Source: Vigna angularis
Taxonomy: Eukaryota > Streptophyta > Magnoliopsida > Fabales > Fabaceae
DNA length: 64,000 nucleotides
NCBI RefSeq assembly: GCF_016808095.1
Contig: NC_068973.1
Location: forward strand, 4,274,501 to 4,338,500
Reading direction: 5' to 3'
The position numbers and the translations under genes were made by a program. Below the pieces are notes generated by a model. That model had not been told where the DNA came from, searched no databases, and saw only the letters and a program-made list of their open reading frames with translations. This document shows, piece after piece, positions 1 to 11,718 of this stretch. Positions within the stretch are counted from its first letter, which is position 1; every line of letters starts with the position of its first letter.

Positions 1-1444
1 TCATTTACATTCTCAATTTAACTTTATAGGATGAATAAACAATAATCAGCTACACAACTTAAACCAGCAAACTGCAAAATAATGACGCTTGAAAACGATG
101 CCTAAGCATCGAGATATAAAACGTTACCATAACACTTGAGTGATATATCTACTTTTGGGACATGATTTATTTTGATTATAAAGAGACGTTAGAAAAGTAT
201 AATAACATTTTTATGGAGACTAATTTTTTTTTTTTTACTCTTTTATATAAGTAGAAATTCTTGTTTACGTCTAACCAAGGGTCTTAATATATTATTTCTT
301 TTACGTTTGACGGTAAAAAGTCTCATTTACATCGAAAAATAAGAGTTTCAACGCAAAATAGGTCTTTTCATGTATGATCATCAACGTAAATGATTTTAAA
401 ATGTTGTGTGCAATTTTTCTTCTTCATTTCTTTTTTTCTAAAAACTCGTGCACATGATTTCTCTCTTCTTTGACGAAGACTTTGGGTTTGGTAGAGGCTT
501 CATTGGTTGTCAAAATATCTAATTTATTTATTTTGTGAGTGATTTCTTATGGAGAGCAGTTTTGTCTAATTACATTTGTGTTCTTGATAAATGCCTAAAC
601 TACGTTAATTTTCATATAAATTTGACACTGATGATGATGATTCTTTTGAACATATTTTGTAAGTAAACAACACCTTTTAGTTTAGAATTACAAAATGAAG
701 TACGAAAAGTTATATTTTCATGAATTTAATGATATTTTGATGATTTACAACAAACTTTCAAGGAATTAAGGGATGATGCAACTAAGCCCCAAAATCCGCC
801 TTTGAGCGCTAGTAAGGCGACCAAGGAAAGGTCTAAAATGTGACTTTTGCAGTTAAGCCACAAGAAAATAACACTAAGCACTAAAGGCGGTTAATCAAAA
901 GCAATGCACAACTTAAGAAGCCAGAAAGTGACGCTGAACACTTAAGGTGACAAATAAATAGGAAAACCCTTCGTAGAAGGAAAACCTTTATGGCTGAGTG
1001 CCAAAGGTTGCCAAAGATCTTATGTGTTGGATTTAGGTATTGAGTGGAGAGGTAATATAATAGTAGCAAAGTAGGAATACAAAGTTGTGAGGCTAGAGAG
1101 AGAAGCTCTTATTGTAAGTTCTATCTCTAGTGGTTGTCAGAGTTGTATTACAATATTCTACGAGTAGCAAAAGTCTCTTGTGTTGAAGTTGTATGTAAGC
1201 AATTCTAATTCTCTATACTCCTACTTATTGGATATTTATCTATGCTTTCATTCAAATGTTTGTGGTTTGATTTAGACGGTTAAAAAGAGACTCTAGTTTC
1301 ACATGTGGAAACGAAGGTTCAAAACTCAATATGGAAGCAACAATCATCATATACACATGTGACTGATGCTAATAATGATCTTTGGTTCTCCAACTATTAT
1401 GAAATGTGATTGGATGTTGAAAAAGTGATGAAATTGAATAGATG
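1..1444. other. intergenic, possible decayed LTR fragment
   Basis: No coding region is supported. Around 780-1220 the DNA is less AT-rich and repeats short blocks such as AAGGCG, AAGGCGG and AACACTTAAGG. It ends in a stretch (1060-1220) that reads like the transcribed end of a plant LTR. No mate LTR or primer site was found, so this is a guess. Confidence 0.2.
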
Positions 1445-3022
1445 CACTAGTGTAAAATAGATATATTAGATCAATTCTAAAGCACATATTAGATTGGTTC
1501 CGCAATCAATATAATATGTATCGTTGTAATATATCGAAGATATATTATATTGGTTATGGAACAACTAATATAATACCTTTAATTCAAAAAGAAAACAAAA
1601 TTTTTTGAAAGTGGTGTCAGATCTACTACAATGGTTCATGGTGGTTGATGATGGCACTACAATGGCTCATGGTATATTTGGTTCACAAGTTGTGTTTCCT
1701 AGTGTTGCTAGTGATGAGACGTACTAGTGCAAAAACAGCGTACAACATCGAATATTTTAGGTTTTCAACGGCGAATTTACGAACGACGTCATATCAGGAG
1801 ACGTTAAATTGACGTCGAATTTAAAAAATTCGACGTTAAATTAATGTCGAATTTTGTCAATATACGACGTTAATAATTTTTTTTTGTTTTTTTAATTAAT
1901 TGTGATCTTTTTTACAATTCTACGAAACCTGAAAAGTAGAAAAACAACAAATTTTAGTTTTTTGTATTTTATAAAGCATGAACTATGAACGTGTAGTGTA
2001 GTATCAACAACAAACAATAATAACCAACAACAAACAAATTCAATCAAACAACAACAACAAACAAGTTCAAACAAACAACAATAACAAACAAGTTCAACAA
2101 AAAACAACAAATAAGTTCTTCAAAACGAAAACGGAAACTAACCTTTAAAAGGTGGGTTCGTCAGAATAAAGTGTCGTCACCAGTAGGAGAGAAAGCAGAA
2201 TGCGCCTATGAAGGACAAGAGCACTAAAATAATCGATCAAAACAAACGAAAATGATACATAGTAGTTAATTAACATGCATTTGTATCAAATGAAAGAAAG
2301 ATTACATGTGATGGTCGTCAAACTTCGTTCGAGAAAAGTTTGAGAAGAGAATAGGGTCTCGCGCGCTAAGATAAAGTGAATGAATTTTCAATCTCCCGCT
2401 CAAATTTTTATTGAATTCACTAACCTTTTGACATCTAACGCTGGGACATTCAACGTTTTATATCTTTTTATGTCGAATTACAATTCTAAATGACGTTTAA
2501 TAATTGCATTTATTTACAAAAATGTCACCGGCCATTTTTAACATTGGTTATTCAGTGGTTGGACGTTGAACGCGTGACTTATACGCTGTTTTTGCACTAG
2601 TGGTGGAACAACAATGTTGAGGATGAAGCCAATGTCGTTACAGTGATGGAGATTTGGCGAGCCAACATTGGTGACGATCAATAAAGGGATGCAATGAAAG
2701 AGAAGGTTTTAGGACTTCGAAAATGAGAGAGAAAAGAGTTGAAGAGTAAGGAAAAAGTAAAGGTTGCGTTGCAGGTGGTGAGAAGTGAAAGAACTTTGCA
2801 AAAAATGAAAAAATGATTCAAATATGATAAAGAAGAAAGCTTATTACATAGATCGATTGTTTTTTTAACAAATCTAATATGTATATATTAGATCGGTTCT
2901 CCCTACAATCGATATAAGATAGTTCGCAATATTTACAAAATTACTACTACATTTTGTATTACATTTGTTCCTCTATAACTAATTTAGTAGTCTTATTTAA
3001 TATGTTTGTTTTGCACTAATAA
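1445..3022. mobile_element. possible outer CACTA-like element hosting a nested copy
   Basis: The left edge reads CACTAGTGTAAAATAG and the right edge, reverse-complemented, reads TTAGTGCAAAACAAAC. Similar inner blocks (ATATTAGAT plus GGTTC) occur near both ends at about 1465-1500 and 2875-2900. The 1722-2602 element lies inside. The two ends match only loosely and no 3-bp target duplication is clear, so the outer boundaries are tentative. Confidence 0.25.
1722..2602 (+). mobile_element. non-autonomous CACTA-like DNA transposon, copy 1
   Basis: The right end, reverse-complemented, reads CACTAGTGCAAAAACAGCG. The left end reads TACTAGTGCAAAAACAGCG, one base different. CACTA termini of this sort belong to the En/Spm superfamily. 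Subterminal DNA carries repeated TTCGACGT/ACGTCGAA-like motifs in both orientations, as expected of transposase-binding repeats. The centre (about 2000-2110) is an AC-rich array of AACAAACAAGTTCAA-type units. There is no transposase, so mobility would depend on a helper. A related copy in opposite orientation lies at 24343-25306. The apparent reading frame on the minus strand is only the translated array. Confidence 0.55.
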
Positions 3023-6000
3023 TGAATTTAAGAAGAAAAACAGTTGTAAAAAAAAATTTATACCGAAGTGAAAGAATAAAAGTGAGAGAAATGGAACTTA
3101 TATATGACTTCAAATTTGTTCTTAAATTAGGTTATCTAATGTGTCCTTAGTTATTTGTCTTATTAATATAACAACAATGTATTAAAATTGGATTGGTAGA
3201 ATTTACATATGACATCAACAATGCTTCTTTGATGAAGCATACATGATTACATGTGTGAAGTGGAACTCCACTCTTCCGCAACTAAGATAAAATTCTAAAG
3301 GAACAAAAGTTTGAGATTTTTTCAGAATTTAGTTCTTCCGCAAAGTCAAGGCTTCATAAATATAGGTACTAAAAATAAGTAGTTTGATATAGAAGTTAGT
3401 AAAGATTCCACTATGATGATGATATATAAAATATTTAATAAAAATTTTAAGCTGAATCTCCCAATAAAAAGTCATAATTTAATCTAATTAACATATATGT
3501 TAAAGTGCCATTGCATTCATAAAAACTCAAATTTATCCAAATACATAGAAATATTTCTTTTAATTAGTAAATATTAAAAAAATTATTTTACATAAATAGT
3601 ATATTAAAATTGAACTCGTAATAAGTAAAACGGTAACAGAAGGAATAATATATTGCTTAATTCAGAACCATAGATATGGTTAAACTTGGAAATTGTTAAC
3701 TACGCTAGTCGACCACACATCCAACTAATAAAAGATTTGCACGAGTTAATATAAATTTTCAGCAATAATAATAATAATAATAGTATAATTACTATTATGA
3801 TTATTTTAAGAAAATCAATTAACTAACATTCAGTGTGTTCTATTAAATATTTTTTTTTTATAAAGTAAACACCACATACTTTATATATAATAAATTTTTT
3901 AATTTATTTCATTAATGAATATTTTACGCCATTGATACAAGGCGGTAGTCAATTTTTGCATAATAATATTTGACTCCGGAATTTTGCCTCGTTTCTAGTA
4001 ATCATATTCCACTCGTAATAATAGATTTCACCATATATTCTCTTACGACCAAATTCAGATTCAACTTATATGTTGCTTCCTATTTGAAGGACAAATCCTA
4101 AAATACACTCTGATTAATATATAGAGCACTCAAACAAAAATGAGAAAAACAAACATTAATAACCTTATAAAATATGGAAGATAAATGAAAAGGGGGTTAT
4201 ACATAATTTATAAATATTATTAGGCTATGGTGAGAGAATACTATGCGAGGTTGACTAACATGTAATCAAATTTTGAATTGTGTGAGGGAGAGTTATCTGT
4301 CAAAAATCTCCTAGTCAAATTAGTAAAAGAGAATATGTAGATATGAGACTAAAGAAATTATCAAATTATTGTGTAATAATATATATTTATAGACTTCATA
4401 TATGTTATAAGAAAATAAATATATTAAGCAGATTTTTTTATTTGAAGATAATTAATTATTATATTTCAAAGATATTATATATTCAATTATTATATTAATA
4501 TTAAATAATAAATTGTTATTATAATTTTTTAAATAATATGATAATAAGTTATTATATAATAAGACATTAACGGTAATTATTTTAGAGATATTTTATAATA
4601 TCTTAAAGATATAATAAAATTTAATTGTAAATTATTATATCATAAAATATTAATGATAAATATCTTGGAACTATTTCATTAGGGTATATTTATTATAAAA
4701 TAGTAACACCTTATATTTTTTATTTAATTTACTTTTGGTAAATTTTACTTATTTAACATATACAAATTTCTTAAAGTTTTATATTTCAAAATATTTAAAG
4801 ATCTTAAGCGAACTAGAGATAAAGTAAATTTATAATATATAAATAAATATAAACTTCATCATATAAATTAGTTTAATAAGATTGAATTAAAATTAAAGTT
4901 TATCTCTTAACAATATTATACATTTTTAAAATTTAAAGCAAATAGAATTTAGAAATTCATGAAGTAGGAAGAAGTGGAACATTGTTTTGTATGTATATGT
5001 AAGAAGATAAATATGAGATGGGGAGTTAAAATGAAAAATGGACACATAGCAATAAAAGGAAGAAAACAAGTGAACAAGACAAGACACAACTAAACGGAGA
5101 AGCGTGTGATGATGCAACCAAATTAAGCAAAAGCTACATCTTATGCTACCAATTTTGGCATTTTGGGGAACAATATTTTGCTTATTTCAGCAGCTTAATT
5201 AAAAGAAAAAGCTTGTCTGCCATTACCAAAATCAAGGCCAAGATATGCTAGCATCAATACGCGTGATAATGTGACAAATTACAAGACAAATACACACTAA
5301 ATATATTATGGGTTGAAAATCAAGGGTTAATTAGGCATAAAAAATGTTATAATTAAGTGGTTTCATGAAGCTTTGAGAATCTACCAACGGAATGATTCCA
5401 CTCTCTCTTCCAATCCCGTTGCCTTTGCCACCAGACACGCCAATGGAATGATCCATGCATGTCAGCTATATATGCACATGCTTGTGCCCATATTGCCTAC
5501 ACATATCATTATCATATTCATAATAACAACCTTAATTAAACTCTTTCACTTCCATCCCCTCTAATTTTTATTTTAGTGTAACTTTCAAACAAGAAAGGAA
5601 AACATATAAATAAATAATTCAAATATAAAATAGGCATAACAAATTGTGTGGATACATTTTCAAACATTTTGAGAATATCTTATACAAAAACAAATGACTA
5701 ATCCAATGTTGGATATATCATTGCTTTCATAGATTTTCTTTACTAGTTTTTTTTTATTCTTAATAATTTACAGTGTAATTTACATTCATAAAAAACCTTC
5801 ATTTCACTCTCTTCTTTATCAATTATCTTCATTTTATTTTTTTGATAATAGTTTCATCTCTAAATACAAAAATAAAAAAATACCAAAAACATGTTTGTTA
5901 GAAAGAAATATATATAAGTTACTGATTGAAATATATATTAGAAAGGAATTTAGTGATTTAAAAATATAAATTTATAATAAAAGTGAATTGTTCATTAAAT

Positions 6001-7998
6001 TTATTTTAAGAGTGAATTCATAAGCACAAAAACACTCTAATTTAAATTAAAAAACATTGCTAACCCATTATAAAAAATTCATGTCAAACTGATTTAATTC
6101 ATTTTTAACAATTCATATTACATTAAAAAAATCAAAAACCTCGAAAACTGTAATATTGTCAATCAAGAATTCCATATAAAATCAGTGGATTTGGACATAA
6201 ATTTTAAAGAGGGTAATTTAAATGTGTTGAAAATTTAAAATGCTGTATGTGAAATATGTTATTTAGATTAAAAAAATTTAAAAACAGATTGAAAATTTAT
6301 AATTTTGGAATTGGTTAAAATTAAATAAATTCAAAGTTTATTTAAGAATAAAAATTAAAAACTATTCATATGATTACGTTTATGTTTCTTTACATTATTT
6401 ATTATATTTTTTCTTCAATTTAGTCGGAGTATTATCGATCAATATTAACTAGAATTATTTTTTGTTAAGATCAATCAAGAAGAGAAGTCGATAAAAAAAC
6501 ACACCCTTAATCACTAATATTGTAGGATAACATCAATTGATACCAGCTTAAATAATACCAGTCCACATCAAGTAAACATAATTTCGACCAATCAATTGAG
6601 AAAAAAAACATTTTGGTCAATATAAATTAAAAAAGTCTTCGATAAAATTTAACTAGAATATAATCAATACGTATATTTCAAATTATTAATAATTATAAAA
6701 AATAAAAGAAACAAAAATAATTTGAATGTTGTAAAAATGGTGAAATTGTGTGTATAAACAAAAGGCATGGCTGTGATTAAGGCAATCATGGGATGATTAG
6801 TTCGACCACTAAAGAAGTTGGAGGTGTTTTTCGTAACTCCCATGAAAATATTATGTATTGATTGTGTAGACAATGGCATGACATGCACATATATACATAT
6901 TTTTTCCTTGATGGATCCACCCACACAAGTTTTCTGGGGTCCTGCAATGCTCAATTTAGCATCAGCCAAGACAGAGAAACTAAGAGCCAAATGGTGGGGT
7001 CACAACTCTTTTAAACATTTTTCTATTCTTGGATGCTTAGGGTTGTCCCAAACACCAGCCTGGAATATTACTCTCAAAATCATACCTAGATATTGGCAAA
7101 AAAAAAATCAGAAACTATTAAAACAAATATAATTAAGATAGCTCGCTTAATATCATATTAAGATTTAAGTTTTAAATATAATTTAATATAAAATAATATC
7201 TGTATTCACGTATATATACTTTAATTTTTAATATTTTATGATTATGTTAAATTAGAATTAGTAATGATATCCAAAGTTCAAAACTACAGGTTGTTTTCAT
7301 CTTGTCTTCAAAGTTTGCGTCTGTACAAGCTATTCCTTTTAGCATTCAACTCCGTCACTAATTACACCTTTCTTCGCGTCAAATTACTCATTAATCTGTC
7401 CACTTTATCATAATTTAGTTAGTTAATGATAGAAAGGCTACTTTATTAGTGGCAGATTTCAAAACTCTACGTGTGTATGTGATTTTTCAAACACAAATCA
7501 AACAACTTTCTACTTTCAACAATGAAATCATATATTTATCTTAGGGTCATATGTAAATAACTTGAAACAGATAAATATTATTATTTTTATTGATTAATTA
7601 GTACTTTAGTTTTTATGTTTAATTTTTTTTAATTTATTGTAGTTTTTATAACTATTTTTTCATTTAATTAATTTTTTTTAAAAAAAGATTTAATATTATT
7701 TTTTTTAACTCGATGTAGTATCTTACGTTAAAACTTGAATATTATTTGAAATATGTTACGTGTCAAAAGTAGAATTTTTTTTTATCTTAGAATCATTTAT
7801 TCTTTTTCTTATGCTTTCCTCATCTTCCTCTACCTTCCACCACTTCCATGCAAAATTGGTCGATCTAAACCCTAAATTAGAAATGTCACAAATGAATTGA
7901 GAGTATAATGCAATGGTTTAGAATTTTTTACTACAAAAAATGAAAGAAAAAAAATGAAAGAAATCTATACATATTTCAAAAGATACTAACGTCAATCT
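3023..7998. other. intergenic AT-rich DNA
   Basis: I see no supported gene. It holds short AAT runs (about 3765-3785) and long AT-rich tracts. Two less AT-rich patches, about 5370-5560 and 6780-7090, have short open frames on one or both strands but no recognisable protein motif. A promoter remnant or non-coding transcript there cannot be excluded. Confidence 0.4.
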
Positions 7999-8162
7999 TG
8001 TTGGAAGTCCTCCCTCAATTAGAGATAAGACAAAATTATAATATATAAGTCCTCCCTCAATTAGAGATAAGACAAAATTATAATATATAAGTGAGGTGCA
8101 AACCTCACCTTACACGCCGGTTTTGTAGGATTGAGTTAGGCTTAAAAATTCACATTCTAATA
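7999..8162 (+). repeat. TRIM 5' LTR with internal 42-bp duplication
   Basis: The terminal repeat includes two tandem copies of a 42-bp unit starting AAGTCCTCCCTCAATTAGAG (8005-8046 and 8047-8088). The 3' LTR has a single equivalent segment, so the duplication arose after insertion or distinguishes the copies. Confidence 0.7.
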
Positions 8163-8301
8163 TAGTATCAGAGTCATGGTTACAGCCTATCCTAACGAGT
8201 TCTAAGTGGGCATTTTTGTTTTCACCCATTATCGGGCTGCTATCGGACCATCCAATTTCTACTATCATGCACGAGATGTCTATACTTTGGCGTGAAAGAG
8301 A

Positions 8302-8332
8302 TGTTGAAAGTTTCACATCGACTAGAAATAAG

Positions 8333-8409
<77 letters not shown>

Positions 8410-8474
8410 GCAAACCTCACCTTACAAGCCGGTTTTGTGAGGTTGAATTAGACTTAAAAGCTCACATTCTAATA
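8302..8474 (+). repeat. TRIM 3' LTR with expanded AT microsatellite
   Basis: This is the second terminal repeat of the miniature element. An AT dinucleotide tract (8339-8405) has expanded inside it, at the place where the 5' copy has only ATTATAATATAT. Confidence 0.7.
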
Positions 8475-11386
8475 AATTTAATAGAAACAATTACATTTAA
8501 CTTTTTAAAAAGAATAAGAAGTTCAGAAAAATAAAGTAATTTAATTTTTAATAATTAGTATTTTTTTTATGTAAAGATGCATGAGAGACAGAGAAAAACA
8601 GAGAGAAAGTGAGATGATGTTTGAAGTGTAAAGATGGAAGCACTAAGGTCAGCATCCAGGTGATTCAAGCATATCTTGCAGTGAAGAGTAAGTGGTTTGT
8701 GTTATCCACTTAGGAAAGAATAGACACAATGTTATGTGTTAGTGGGTCCAATATTAGAGAGGTGGGGTTCAATCAATCAACTTGCAACAACTTGAAGATG
8801 AAGACTAAAATGTTAGGGTTTTCCAATGTGACACCCTACCCGTCGACTCCTTTTCTCCACCCACACTCCAACTCCATTTCTAAAGTCAAAATGCACCATC
8901 AACATTTTCAAAATTGCTTCTTCCATAACGCAAATATAACCTATCAATTATCAACCATCAATTTCACAATATACCCAACTTTATCGTTTCAGTAATACTC
9001 ACATAAATTACAAACATGTTCATACAAGGAATAACTTTCAACTAAACAAAACTTATGTAATAGAAAAAACATTAATTTTATTATTCTGCAAAATTTAATT
9101 ATGTTACTTTAACTGTTTACATGATAATGTTATTCAGTGCATGTTTGATTATATCAATTCCTCTTTTTGAAGTAAAAATTCACACCAATAATTGTTCTAA
9201 CTGGATACCATACTTGTGCTTGTACTCACTCACATTGCTGCAAATATTACTTAAATAGATAAAAATTACAATAAAAAACGTATAATATTGTAAAAGAACA
9301 CATATTTTCTTTTCTTTTTCAATGTCAAATTCCAGAAAAAAATTATATATAAATATTAGAATAGAATACCAAAGAACAATTTTATAAATGTCAAGGAATT
9401 ATAGAAAAATGAAAAATTACATAAATAGTTGAAATTTTGTAATAATTATACATTTATTATTTTAACAAGTGTTGAGAGAGAAAATACTTTAATGATTTGA
9501 GTAAAGTTGGTAAATATATGTGGAATTATTTGAATTGCAAAGAGATAGAATGAAAATTTCTCTAGTTGTCCAAGGAAGGAGTTACTTATTATAATCACGC
9601 AGAACATGGAAATTTTTTTATGCAAGGTAGACAATTTTAGGTATTTATCGTAATTAATGTAATTTTTCCATTATTTTATTTTAGTTTAATTGTCAGGAAA
9701 AAGGGAAAAAAAATATAAATAGGTCTTAAATGGGGGTGATAAATATGGTTACAATTCAAAGACTCGGAGAATGTCGCAAACAAAAGAAATGATAAATCTA
9801 GGAATGATTGTTGCAATTTTGATCACTGTTTTTATAAATTTCCTTTGTCAGTTTTTAGTTTATCCTTGATAATTTACTTTACTACAATTTACACTTTTTG
9901 CAAACCTTTCTCTTTCTCTTTCTTTTTATCTTTTTTTATACATTTTTACCTTTTTCTCCTTATCCACCATTCTATCTCTAAATATAAAAACATAACAAAA
10001 TATGATTGCTAAAAAAAATGAAAGAATTTTTTATTTAGTTACTTGAATATAATTGTGACATTAATCTACAATTTAAGTGAGTTATAAATATGACTTGTTT
10101 TAATAATGGAATCATAAATATCAATACACTCCAATTTAGATTGAAAAATATTAGTTTGTTAGTCCAATTAATAAAAAAATTCACATCGAGTTGTTTTGGT
10201 TCAATTTCAAACACATTTGATTACATCCAACTAAAAATTCTTAACAAAGAGTGTAAATTAAGAATTTTTCAAATGAAATATGAAACTAAAATCGAGAACC
10301 AAAGAGAAGAGATATGTTTTTTAGATTACCTAATAAACTAAGAATTTGCATATTGAATACTAAAAATTAATAGTTAATTATACATTCTCACATGATAAAA
10401 CAAATAAACAACAAATAAAAGTATTAAAAATGAATAAAATGATGAGATTGGTATTTCGTGTTACAAAATTGTTATATAAGTAATAAAGTAGATAAGTCTA
10501 TATACACATAGACTTGCATTGTTGAATAATTAATGCTAAAAACACTTTGAAGTAATGAAAAATATTGATTTTTAATTATAAAATAACTCTAAAAATGTAT
10601 AAAGCAATTAAATTGATTTAGTGAAATTTATGATAAAGACTTCATTGGAATTGGGTTCATGATCCAATTCCATACAAGAACACCAAACAATATACCTTTA
10701 ATTCATACAAAGTATTCAGATCATATGTAACAAGCTCTAATGTTTTAGTGACAAGTTTAAACTTTAATAATAAAAACCCTGATGTCTTAGTAATTTTAAG
10801 TTCAACATTTGGATATTATGAACGACTAATTGTTTTACATCTATGTCTAACATGTAAAATCTATTGGTTGTCCTATCATAATCAGGTTTTCCAAACTATT
10901 TCAATCGGCAGTTACTACCAAATTTGCAATCAACTAATTCATGCATTTAAGATCAATAAATATATTAAATAGTAAAAATCACAAAGAGTTAAGATACATT
11001 GCGTTCAATTCCCGTGAAAAAGGAAGTTAGTTACTCATATACATTTTGAACACTTACAAAAAAAATATGTGCAATGCCTCTAGCCTCCACAATGAGTCTT
11101 AGGCGTATCTCTCTTAGAGTTAGTTTCATACGCTTTAAGGGCGTGTTTTTCTATCTTTGTCAAGGCTCTTATTTATAGGGTCTAGACGAGTTTGCTCAAA
11201 TTAGATTGAGCCTGAAATTTGTATTTTATTTTTATAATTGAAGTAACACACAATATGTTGGTAATTGGTTTTGTTTTAATATTCTTCGATCCTTAACGAT
11301 TTCCATTTATGTGTAGATATTTTCACAAATAGAACCAAATATTTCTATTTTCCAATTTATTAAATAAAAACCCTAATTATCTAAAA
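8475..11386. other. intergenic AT-rich DNA
   Basis: No gene is supported. The stretch 8640-8990 is slightly more GC-rich and has an 88-codon open frame, but no conserved motif, splice pattern or codon signal that I can defend. Confidence 0.4.
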
Positions 11387-11718
11387 GGCTTAAATGCTTA
11401 CTTCGTCCCATGTTAAGAGGTGAATTTCTGTTTAGTATCCAGTTTTAAAAATGAAGACATTGGGTTCCTATGTTAACAAGTTCAACAAATCATCAAAGAA
11501 AAAGCTGAACAAGAGAAAAAAAAAGTTGGACAACAGAAGAGAAAAGAGAAAAAGTACGGTCACATCAGCATGGACTTAACGTCATTGTTGTCAACTTAAC
11601 GGACAAGACCTTATTCATACACTTTTCATAACATAGGGACTCAATGTCTTTATTTTTAAAACCGGATACTAAACAAAAATTCACCTCTTAAAATGAGGAT
11701 GAAGTAAGCATTTAAGCC
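11387..11718. mobile_element. Mutator-type fold-back MITE
   Basis: The 332-bp element starts GGCTTAAATGCTTACTTC and ends with the inverse, GAAGTAAGCATTTAAGCC. The inverted arms extend for about 90 bp each with few mismatches, through a shared segment containing TTTAGTATCC/GGATACTAAA. It is flanked by a perfect 9-bp direct repeat TATCTAAAA (11378-11386 and 11719-11727). A 9-bp duplication is typical of Mutator-like transposons. The interior (about 11480-11620) is non-coding. A relative lies at 52730-53096. Confidence 0.8.

Larger units (their letters stand above)
7999..8474 (+). mobile_element. TRIM-type miniature LTR retrotransposon
   Basis: Two related terminal repeats (7999-8162 and 8302-8474) begin TGTTGGAAG/TGTTGAAAG and end CACATTCTAATA. 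They share the block GTGCAAACCTCACCTTACA followed by GCCGGTTTTGT. The 139-bp interior starts with TAGTATCAGAGTCATGG, close to the plant initiator-tRNA-Met primer site (TGGTATCAGAGC), and ends in a purine-rich GCGTGAAAGAGA tract. Flanks AATCT (left) and AATTT (right) may be a decayed 5-bp target duplication. No protein is encoded. This matches terminal-repeat retrotransposons in miniature, which need enzymes from another element. Confidence 0.75.

Noticed and set aside
1892..2110. Cys/Val/Leu-rich minus-strand frame and its relative at 24882-25073
   Set aside because: Both are translations of the GT-rich minisatellite inside the CACTA-like elements.
8640..8990. Possible non-coding RNA or microRNA precursors (also 5370-5560, 14080-14600, 26990-27340)
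   Set aside because: These patches are less AT-rich, but I found no familiar mature microRNA sequence and no convincing hairpin by eye. A folding calculation and small-RNA reads would be needed.
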